Part shown: positions 25,949 to 34,300 of the stretch, piece after piece | Layout: each line of letters begins with the position of its first letter | Numbering within the stretch: the first letter of the stretch is position 1 | The notes under the pieces: generated by a model | What the model was told of the DNA's origin: nothing | Databases searched by the model: none | Seen by the model: only the letters and a program-made list of their open reading frames with translations | Program-made: the position numbers and the translations under genes | Source of the DNA: Oscillospiraceae bacterium | Lineage (GTDB): Bacteria; Bacillota; Clostridia; Oscillospirales; CAG-382 | Assembly: GCA_015064485.1 (NCBI GenBank) | Contig: SVSD01000005.1 | Span: 1-64,000, forward strand | DNA: 64,000 nt | Direction: 5' to 3'

Positions 25949-27655
25949 TTGGCTAAGAAAACAAAAAGAGAGTTTACACCTATTGAAAATTTAAGAGATC
26001 TTTATTCCAAGCACGCAAATACACGCGGCGATAAAGTTGTTTTCAGATATTATGCAAAAGAAGGTAATATAGATACACTCACATACAGCCAGTTCAAAAC
26101 AAAGACTGACAGACTCGCCGCAGGTCTTGATTCTCTCGGACTTGCAGGTAAGCGCGTTGCGATAATCGGAGAAACTTCTCCCGAATATTTTATAACATAC
26201 CTTGCCGTTGTTTCAAGCGGCGGTGTAATTATTCCTCTTGACAAGGAACTTGTGGTAGACGAAATTTCCGGATTTTTAAACTCCAGCAAAGCTGATGCTA
26301 TCGTTTTTTCCCGCTCCTTCAACAAAAAGTTTGAAGCTTTCAGCGAAAACGCAAACGACATCGAATATTTTATTCCAATGGATCCTGACACTTATGATTT
26401 CGGAGATAATGAAAAAATCATTTCTCTGCAGAGAGTGTTGGAGCTTGGTCAGATAAACCTTGCAACTCGCGGATATAAGCTTCCCGAAAACCACGATCAG
26501 GAAAAAATGAGCATAATGCTTTTCACTTCCGGTACTACCGGTACAAGCAAATGCGTTATGCTTTCGGAAAAAAATATCGTTTCAGCTATAAACGCAGCAT
26601 GTACTTCAGTTGATTTTTGCCCTGATGATGTACTTCTCTCGGTTCTTCCGATACACCATACTTATGAATCAACTTGTATGCTTGCAGGCTTAAATTACGG
26701 TGTTGAAGTATGTATCAACGACAGTATCAAAAATGTTCTTAAAAATTTAAAGCTCTTTAAACCTACAGGTATTACACTTGTTCCCCTTTTCCTCAACACA
26801 TTCTACAAGAGAATTTGGGATGAAGCAAAGAAAAAAGGCAAAGACGATATGCTAAGACGCGGTATTGCAGTTGCAAGTGTTACTAAAAAAGTCGGTCTTG
26901 ATATAAGCCAGAATCTTTTTAAAGATGTTGTCGGTGCTTTTGGCGGCAGACTTAAAAAGATCGTCTGCGGCGGTGCTGCTCTTGATCCCACATTAGTAAA
27001 AAGCTTTGCTGTATTTGGCATTACCGTTGTTGAAGGCTACGGTATCACAGAGTGCTCACCTCTTATTTCCGTAAGCCCTTATTTCAAGCAGAAAAAAGGC
27101 TCTGTCGGTCCCAGCGTTCCTTGCTGTACTGTTATGATAGATAACCCAACACTTGATGATGACGGACATTACATCGGTGAGATTCTTGTCAAAGGCGACA
27201 ATGTAATGCTCGGTTATTACAACAACGAAGAAGCAACAAAGGAAGTATTTACCGATGACGGATGGTTCCGTACAGGTGATATCGGTTATATGGATTCCGA
27301 TAACTATATCTATATTACAGGCCGTAAGAAGAATGTTATCGTTTTAAATAACGGTAAGAATGTCTTCCCCGAAGAGCTTGAGGAGTATCTTGAAAAAATA
27401 GATATTATCAGCGAATGTGTTGTTGTCGGAAGAACAAATAAAGAAACCGGCGAAGTAGTTCTTACAGCGGTTGTATACCCGGCGTTTGATCTTCTTCCCG
27501 ACAAAGACATTTCAGAAGTTGCAGCTGAAGTTAAAGCTGAAATTGCTAAAGTAAATAAAATAGTTGCAGGCTTTAAACAGATACGCAATGTCGAAATCAG
27601 AAAAACTGAGTTTGAAAAGACTTCGTCAAGAAAAATAAAGAGATACACAGTTTAA
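25949..27655 (+). CDS. AMP-forming acyl-activating enzyme (long-chain acyl-CoA/acyl-ACP ligase)
   Basis: A 568-residue adenylate-forming ligase. The P-loop LFTSGTTGTSK (about 190-200), the adenine-binding VVEGYGITECSP, the GWFRTGDIGY hinge region and the C-terminal GRKKNVI and catalytic-lysine segment SSRKIKRY are present. It resembles long-chain fatty acyl-CoA synthetases and acyl-ACP synthetases. The next gene is an acyl carrier protein, and Lnt follows, so the natural acceptor may be this ACP rather than CoA; that is inference. A TTG start at 25949 has GGAGGT upstream. There is no membrane segment, so the enzyme should act in the cytoplasm. Confidence 0.88.
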   Translation: MAKKTKREFTPIENLRDLYSKHANTRGDKVVFRYYAKEGNIDTLTYSQFKTKTDRLAAGLDSLGLAGKRVAIIGETSPEYFITYLAVVSSGGVIIPLDKELVVDEISGFLNSSKADAIVFSRSFNKKFEAFSENANDIEYFIPMDPDTYDFGDNEKIISLQRVLELGQINLATRGYKLPENHDQEKMSIMLFTSGTTGTSKCVMLSEKNIVSAINAACTSVDFCPDDVLLSVLPIHHTYESTCMLAGLNYGVEVCINDSIKNVLKNLKLFKPTGITLVPLFLNTFYKRIWDEAKKKGKDDMLRRGIAVASVTKKVGLDISQNLFKDVVGAFGGRLKKIVCGGAALDPTLVKSFAVFGITVVEGYGITECSPLISVSPYFKQKKGSVGPSVPCCTVMIDNPTLDDDGHYIGEILVKGDNVMLGYYNNEEATKEVFTDDGWFRTGDIGYMDSDNYIYITGRKKNVIVLNNGKNVFPEELEEYLEKIDIISECVVVGRTNKETGEVVLTAVVYPAFDLLPDKDISEVAAEVKAEIAKVNKIVAGFKQIRNVEIRKTEFEKTSSRKIKRYTV

Positions 27656-27680
27656 TTTTATTACATTAGGAGATATGATC

Positions 27681-27908
27681 ATGTACGAACAGCTCAAAAC
27701 ATTATTAATTGAAGAAATGCAGATTGAAGAAGACAAAATCGCTCCCGAAGCAGAACTTGTAAATGATTTGGGATTCAATTCCCTTGAACTTGCAGAACTT
27801 GTTATCCATTGCGAAGAAACATTCGATATTGAAGTTGACGAAGAAATTGCAAAGGATTTCGTTACTGTAAACGATGTTGTCAAATATCTCGAAGAACTTA
27901 CAGCTTAA
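27681..27908 (+). CDS. Acyl carrier protein
   Basis: A 75-residue acidic four-helix ACP. The phosphopantetheine attachment Ser34 lies in LGFNSLELAEL; the residue before Ser is Asn where Asp is usual in fatty-acid-synthase ACPs (DSL), which suggests a specialised carrier. ATG 27681 is 8 nt after AGGAG; an ATG at 27675 is too close to the site. It lies between the acyl ligase and lnt and is not near fatty acid synthesis genes, so a dedicated partner role is likely. Confidence 0.9.
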   Translation: MYEQLKTLLIEEMQIEEDKIAPEAELVNDLGFNSLELAELVIHCEETFDIEVDEEIAKDFVTVNDVVKYLEELTA

Positions 27909-27915
27909 GTCTTTG

Positions 27916-29514
27916 ATGAATTCAGTATCCAAGTTCAGATATTACATCAGAAATAATGAAAAAATCCGCTTACTCGCTTGCGTTTTAAGCGGATTTTTTT
28001 CATCCGTACCTTTCTATTTCGAAAGACTTTTTATTATCGAATGGGTATGCTTCATACCGCTGTTCTGCACTCTCTTTTCTCGTAATAATAGCCGCCGTCA
28101 CACTTTTTTATATGGTTTTTTATTCCATTTTTCGAGATCGGTTATAATACTTTCCTGGTTTAAAGAACTGTATTTTATGCAGTCCTTGTCAATACCACCG
28201 ATTGTAATGATTTTTATTATCGCCGCCGCAATTATCGGCCTTTCCGCAATACAGGCGATTCCTTTCGGTTTGTGCTCATTTATAATTGTGAAATTTGAAG
28301 AAAAGAACCTTCCCTCTTTATTTTTGCCTTTAATTTCGGCAATACTTTTCACTGCAGGCGAGCTTATAAACACCGTTTTTCAGCAGGTTGGACTTGTAGG
28401 TTTTCCTTGGGTTCAAACTTACATTTCACAATCAGGTTTTATCTTCGGAATTCAATCCGCATCTGTTCTTGGTGCACATTTTATTTCATTTTTAATTATT
28501 ATTTGTAATGCATTTATTGCATGTGCCGTTACAAAATGCGGAATAGTACAAAAAATATGTGTTATTCTGCCAATCGGTCTGTTTACTCTAAATTTATTTT
28601 ATGGTATAATTTGCTTAGAAACAAACAGCACATTTGAAAATTCAATAAACGCACTCGCCTATCAGGACAACAATTCGTCATACAGCAAATGGAACGGATC
28701 ATCAAAAGACATCTGCGACGGCTTTATTTCGGATATGGAAAACACATATAATGAAAAAAATATGCCCGAACTTATCGTTCTTTCCGAAACTGTCTTTCCT
28801 ATCAGCATAAATAACAGTTCTACAGGAGCATATATAAGAAATGCGCTTTGCGATTTTACAGAAAAATATAAAAACACAATTGTCGCAGGCGGATTTTTAA
28901 CAGAAAACGGCAAAAGATATAATGCCCAATTTGTGTTTGAAAACGGAAGAATCCTTGATACCGTTTACAAAAAGCGTACACTTGTCCCGTTTGGCGAATA
29001 TATCCCGGCAGAAAAGCTTATTTTAAATCTTTTCCCTTTTTTTGATAGCTTTAATCTCAGCGGAGACGCCCTTACGAAAAGTGTTGATACAAATATTATA
29101 AAAAGTTCGGTCGGAAATCTCGGGGGTCTTATCTGCTACGATTCGATCTTTTATTACAACACTTCCACAAGCGTTAAAGACGGAGCGCAGATTCTTGTTC
29201 TGTCAACAAACGATTCGTGGTATAACGATTCAGGTGCCGCCTATCATCATTACGCACAGGCAGTTTTCAGAGCTGTAGAATCAAGAAAACCGCTTGTCCG
29301 TTCTGCAACAACAGGATTTTGCGGCATTATCGACAAATACGGACGCACTCTTGATAAAACAAAGCTTCTTCAAAAAGATTATGCCGCAGCTGAAATATCA
29401 AAAAATTCGGAACTATCAGCTTTTGTCCGCATGGGATACTCCTGGTATTACACCTTGTGTATAATAACCTTAGTGTTTATTGCTGTTTCAAAATTTAAAA
29501 GGAGAAAATTATGA
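27916..29514 (+). CDS. lnt: Apolipoprotein N-acyltransferase-like protein
   Basis: A protein of about 532 residues with several N-terminal membrane helices (about 20-220) and a C-terminal nitrilase-like domain (about 235-500). The Lnt catalytic triad appears intact: Glu (about 291) in SETVFP, Lys (about 351) in KKRTLVPFGEY and Cys (about 407) in GGLICYDSIF; the downstream STNDSWYND and LVRSATTGFCG segments also match. Lnt adds the third acyl chain to the lipoprotein N terminus and is usual in diderms; most Firmicutes lack it or use LnsAB or Lit. The start is uncertain: ATG 27916 avoids overlap with the ACP, while ATG 27874 is in frame. ATGA overlap with the next gene. Confidence 0.85.
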   Translation: MNSVSKFRYYIRNNEKIRLLACVLSGFFSSVPFYFERLFIIEWVCFIPLFCTLFSRNNSRRHTFLYGFLFHFSRSVIILSWFKELYFMQSLSIPPIVMIFIIAAAIIGLSAIQAIPFGLCSFIIVKFEEKNLPSLFLPLISAILFTAGELINTVFQQVGLVGFPWVQTYISQSGFIFGIQSASVLGAHFISFLIIICNAFIACAVTKCGIVQKICVILPIGLFTLNLFYGIICLETNSTFENSINALAYQDNNSSYSKWNGSSKDICDGFISDMENTYNEKNMPELIVLSETVFPISINNSSTGAYIRNALCDFTEKYKNTIVAGGFLTENGKRYNAQFVFENGRILDTVYKKRTLVPFGEYIPAEKLILNLFPFFDSFNLSGDALTKSVDTNIIKSSVGNLGGLICYDSIFYYNTSTSVKDGAQILVLSTNDSWYNDSGAAYHHYAQAVFRAVESRKPLVRSATTGFCGIIDKYGRTLDKTKLLQKDYAAAEISKNSELSAFVRMGYSWYYTLCIITLVFIAVSKFKRRKL

Positions 29515-31178
29515 AATTACAATCAAAGATCATCTCCCCTCTTGAAAAAGTATTTTATGACGACAGGTTTTCAAAGTTTAAAAAGTATCCCCAATCGTCA
29601 GCATTAATAGGTGAGAAACACAACTTTGTTGTTGTATATCAGGACACTGAATTTTTTACTACTCACTATTGCATACAAAAGTATTTCGTAAAAGTAAAAT
29701 CTGATATCAAAGAAAGTATTAAAGTATATACAGTCGAACATGTACCGGCCGTTTTTGCGGCTCCAATATACGAAGAGCCCGATAACTTTTTACGCCAGTA
29801 TCCGGGTCTTTATCCTGATCTCCTTGTTGAAACAAATGAAAACATCGAACATGTTATAGTTCACAGAGTATTAAATACCTTATGGGTGGAAATCGACACA
29901 GAAAACTTACCCGCAGGAACTCATAAAATAACTGTTGAATTTACTGATGCAGAGGGTAATATATTTTCATCCTGCACTCACAAATTGAATGTAATAAACG
30001 CCCGTCTTCCCGAACAAACTCTCAAAGTAACACACTGGATGCATACTGACTGTATTGCAGATTACTACAATTTGAAAATGTTTTCGGAAAAGCACTGGGA
30101 AGCTATCGAAAGTTATATAAAGATGTATGTAGAACTCGGTAATAATATGCTTTATACTCCTATGTTTACTCCTCCGCTTGATACAGCCGAAGGCGGAGAA
30201 AGAACAACAGTACAACTTATTGATGTTGAACTTTGCGACGGCAAATATACATTCAATTTTGAAAAATTCAGAAGATGGATAAACCTTGCAAGAAAATGCG
30301 GCGTCAAGTATTTTGAAATGAACCATCTGTTTACACAATGGGGAGCAAAACACGCTCCGAAAATAATCGCAACCGTTGACGGCAAAAAGAAAAAGATATT
30401 CGGTTGGGAAACAGATGCTCACGGAAGTGAATACGAAAGCTTCCTTGCACAGTTTATGTCGGCTCTCCTTCCCGAACTTGAAGCACTTAATATGAAAGAC
30501 TGCACTGTATTTCATATATCGGACGAGCCATTCATCGAGCACTTTGAAAGCTATAAGGCGTGCAGTGCCATAATTAGAAAATATCTTGCCGGATACAAGA
30601 TTATGGATGCTATGGCAAATATTGAATACTATAACGAAGGTCTTGTCGATATTCCGATTCCGTATGTAAAAGAATGTAAACACTTCTTTGCTGCAAATCC
30701 TAACCCGAGATTTGTATACTATTGCGGTGCCGATAAAGAGTTTATGGGAAGAGCGATTGCAATGCCTTCTTCAAGAAACAGAATCGCAGGTGTTCATTTC
30801 TATACAAATAATATTGACGGATTTTTGCATTGGGGATTTAATTTCTACAATGCAAGAAGCTCTGTAAAACATATCGACCCCTATTTTATCACCGATGCGG
30901 ACAAACAGTTCTGTGCAGGAGATTCATATCTTGTTTATCCTGGCGAAAATTTCAAGGTACACCCATCAATAAGAGCTTTTGTTTTCAGGGATGCTTTACA
31001 GGATATGCGTGCTCTGCAGCTTTGTGAGGCTCTTTGCGGGCGCGATGCTGTTATGAGTGCAATTGCTTCCTGCAACAGAAACGAAATCCCCGACATCCTT
31101 ACAACACCCTCGGATCCATACTTTACATTAAACCTAAGAGAAACAATAAACAATATGATACAAAATGAAATAAAGTAA
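29511..31178 (+). CDS. GH123/DUF4091-like glycoside hydrolase, cytoplasmic
   Basis: A 555-residue protein with an N-terminal beta-rich region (about 1-165), a central (beta/alpha)8 barrel-like part and a C-terminal DUF4091 segment (about 430-530). The HISDEPF motif (about residues 335-341) supplies the Asp-Glu pair used by GH123 beta-N-acetylgalactosaminidases for substrate-assisted catalysis. No signal peptide is present, so it should act inside the cell. It overlaps lnt by 4 nt with AAGGAG inside the end of lnt, so it is cotranscribed with the acylation genes. The sugar substrate is unknown; a link to lipid or glycolipid handling is only suggested by the operon. Confidence 0.75.
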   Translation: MKLQSKIISPLEKVFYDDRFSKFKKYPQSSALIGEKHNFVVVYQDTEFFTTHYCIQKYFVKVKSDIKESIKVYTVEHVPAVFAAPIYEEPDNFLRQYPGLYPDLLVETNENIEHVIVHRVLNTLWVEIDTENLPAGTHKITVEFTDAEGNIFSSCTHKLNVINARLPEQTLKVTHWMHTDCIADYYNLKMFSEKHWEAIESYIKMYVELGNNMLYTPMFTPPLDTAEGGERTTVQLIDVELCDGKYTFNFEKFRRWINLARKCGVKYFEMNHLFTQWGAKHAPKIIATVDGKKKKIFGWETDAHGSEYESFLAQFMSALLPELEALNMKDCTVFHISDEPFIEHFESYKACSAIIRKYLAGYKIMDAMANIEYYNEGLVDIPIPYVKECKHFFAANPNPRFVYYCGADKEFMGRAIAMPSSRNRIAGVHFYTNNIDGFLHWGFNFYNARSSVKHIDPYFITDADKQFCAGDSYLVYPGENFKVHPSIRAFVFRDALQDMRALQLCEALCGRDAVMSAIASCNRNEIPDILTTPSDPYFTLNLRETINNMIQNEIK

Positions 31179-31187
31179 ATATAAAAG

Positions 31188-31217
31188 AGAGGTACTTTCA
31201 TCTTTGAAAGCACCTCT
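31188..31217 (+). terminator. Terminator after the lnt operon
   Basis: Arms AGAGGTACTTTCA and TGAAAGCACCTCT with a 4-base loop and one mismatch, followed by TTTAATA. Confidence 0.75.
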
Positions 31218-31255
31218 TTTAATATATCCGAGTTTATATAAAACAATAAAATGAG

Positions 31256-31287
31256 CGGAGACGCATCGCACAAACGATACGCCTCCG
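31256..31287 (-). terminator. Terminator after the large surface protein gene
   Basis: Arms CGGAGACGCATCG and CGATACGCCTCCG (one mismatch) with a 6-base loop, located about 30 bp past the stop; followed on the minus strand by a short T-rich run. Confidence 0.7.
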
Positions 31288-31317
31288 TTTTCCGTATTAC
31301 AACGGCAAAATCAGATT

Positions 31318-34300
31318 TTAGTTTGCAGAAGATTCAACAGTTGTGATAATGTTTTTGATAAAATCATTCTGAGCATCAGTTCCTGTTGCTTCTTTTGCAA
31401 CATCATAAAGCGACAAGCTCTGTGCTTCGCCGTATGAGTAGCTGCCGTCTGCCTCGATTATATAAGGAACGACGGTAAATTCTTTCTGGTAGCCTGCTGC
31501 TGTATTCTTGATATTGTAAATTGCAAGAGAGAACGAGAAAGATGTACTGTCCTCAGCATATATCTTTTCAACATCAATATCCTTAGCTTTGCCTTCGCCG
31601 ACAAGAGCGTGAGTAAGAATATCATCACCAAGAAGCGCTGTAGGATATACAAGCATACCGTAGTTCGCTTTTGCAGCAGAACTTGCACCCGAAACTTTAA
31701 ATATAAATCTCAATGCCGCAGGATCATCAAGTCTTATCTGCGCACCTGTAAAGGACATTTCGCGAGGATAAATACTGTATGTGCCTGCTGTAAGACCTGT
31801 AAATTCTGCAGTTCCCTGCATATCGGTATACTGACCGATTACTCTTGCGGGCTTATCTGTTGTAAATTTTCCGTTTGCAAAAGATACAGGGTTTACATCT
31901 CCGTAGACATTGAATCTGTAAATATTAATATTATGGGCATCCCAGTTATTAAACTCAAAATTCAAATGACAATAGTCATATACCAAAATACCGCCGGTTA
32001 TTTTAGAAAGCTTATGAGTGTTCATATAACCAACGCTTCCGGATTTTATGATGAACTTTTCAGTACCGTTTATGCTAAATCCGCCTTCTGTTGTAGAGCC
32101 CCAACTATCGCCGTGTTCAATCTTTCCGATAGTAGCGCCGTCAACTATAAGTTCAAAATTACCATTCCAAACCTTTGAAGTTCCTGTAGCATTATAATAC
32201 GGACCAACTCTGAATTCCTTGATGTCACCTGACTTGAGGACAACTTTAAGATCGCCGTTCATATTGTTGTCTGACAAGCCTGCATGAATATACAAGCCCT
32301 GGCTTCCGCTTGCCTCAGTAACTCCTGTATCGAATGTAAGATCGTACATTTCTGTTGCGATATACTTCCATCCACCGTCAGCATAAAGATTTATGTTCTT
32401 AAACACAGTATCACTGTTAAGGTTAAGACCGCCACTCCACTTAATTGTGCCGCCCTGAAGTGTGAGAACGCCGGAAAAAGCAGGAAGCGACAACCATTCA
32501 GCGCTGAGAGTTCCAATGATTTCAACAGTTGCCTTATTGCCCGTCAAAACAGAAAGGCGTCTGTTAACTTCATCGATAGATTTGATTGCTGTTGCTTGTG
32601 TATAACCATCTCTTGAGTCATTACCGCTTTGCGGATTCAAGTAAATAACTTTTACAGCTTCTTCGCCAAATTCAGCTGCAAATTCCAAAACAGATCCGTC
32701 AAATACAAAATCGGAATTTGAGGTATATAATGTTTCTCCGGCTTTCCAACCCTTAAATTCAAAACCATCGGGTATTACCGCATCAGCAGGAAGACCGGGT
32801 ATCATAACTGTATCGCCTTCAAACCAAGATTTTTCAAAAGACTTATTTCCATAAGTAAATGTTACAGTCTTCGGAGCTGATGTGCTGAAACGAATAAGTG
32901 TTGTGCCTTTTTCAAAAGCATAAAGACCATCATCATTCGCCGTAACAGCTTTGCCGTTTGCGTAAATTGCACCTGCTCCGTCAGCATCCGCTTCAATACT
33001 GAAGTATACATTATTACCATCAAAAACAGGAGTAGCCTTACCGCCTCTGACCTGTATATTATAGTCAGCAATATCAAGAGTAGGAACAGTTTCCAAAAGC
33101 TCTGAATTGTTTACAACGAAAACAGAGTTTTGAACATCATTTTGATTATCTCTCATTGTTATTGCGGGAATAGCAGACTGATTTGCAAGGATTTCTTTTA
33201 CATTGTAGACAAGAGCAAGATTCTTGACGCTTCCGCTTTGTGCCGAATTATATGTTCCGGATCCGTAATAAATATTTTCAACAGTTCCGCCGTTAATAGT
33301 AACAACAGCATTACCGACAAGCTTATCTGCTTTACGGCTTCCCAAATAGAGGTCTGAAACAGTACCGCCGTTGATTTCGACATCAACATTGCCTGTTACA
33401 ACAGACGGTTGTGCATACTGATTATCGTTATACGCAACAAGTGAAAGGTTTTTGACAGTACCTCCGTTCACAACAAATCTGAAATCACCGTTTGCTGTGT
33501 GAGCACCGTCTATCCATCCGCCGAGAGGAGCAAGAATATCAACATAAACCTGCCCGCCTATTTCAGCAGAGAAGCCGCTGCCAGTATTTATATTTGCTAT
33601 ATAAAGGCCTCTTTCAACATCTAATTGCTGCCAGTTTTTAAATGTTGCGGTAGAAAATTCACAGCCATCACCGAAAACAAGATTTACATTCTTAAGCTGC
33701 AACCAGTTTTCATCAACATTACCTTTTCCGCGGATTATCTTAATATCGTCAAAAGTAATCTCGGATTTTGTACCTGTTGTAAAAATAATATGATTGTTTG
33801 TGCTCAAGGTTACTGTTGCGTTTGCATCGTATCCCACAATTTTAATGTCTTCAGATGCGAAAGTATATGTACCTTCAAGAATCGGGAGATTACCGGACAC
33901 AAAGACAGTACCAACACCGCCGGCGTGAGCAATAGCCGCATCTGCTTCTGCAAGAGTTGTGTAAACTTTTTCAGAAACGCCTTCAATTACACCGCTTGCG
34001 GAATAATATACTTTTGCAGCTTCAACAAATTCTGCTGTAAATTCAAGATGTTCTCCTGTGAAGAAATATTCGGAGCCCGCAGCATATACGGCATCTCCGG
34101 CTTTCCAGCCTTTGAATAACTTTTCGTCGGGTATTACAGCGTCATCGGGAAGCTGGGGCATCTGAACATCTTCTCCCGCAAACCAGGACTGTTCAAAGGA
34201 TTTATCATTATAGTTAAAGGTTACAGTCTGAGAAGAAACCGCGCGATATTGAACTAAAGTAGTTCCTTTTTCGAATGAATAAAGTCCGTCCGAATTTGGA

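Noticed and set aside
33625-34119. Plus-strand open frame of 164 codons inside the surface protein gene.
   Set aside because: Antisense to a repeat-rich coding region, Cys-rich in a random way, and not supported by a ribosome binding site.
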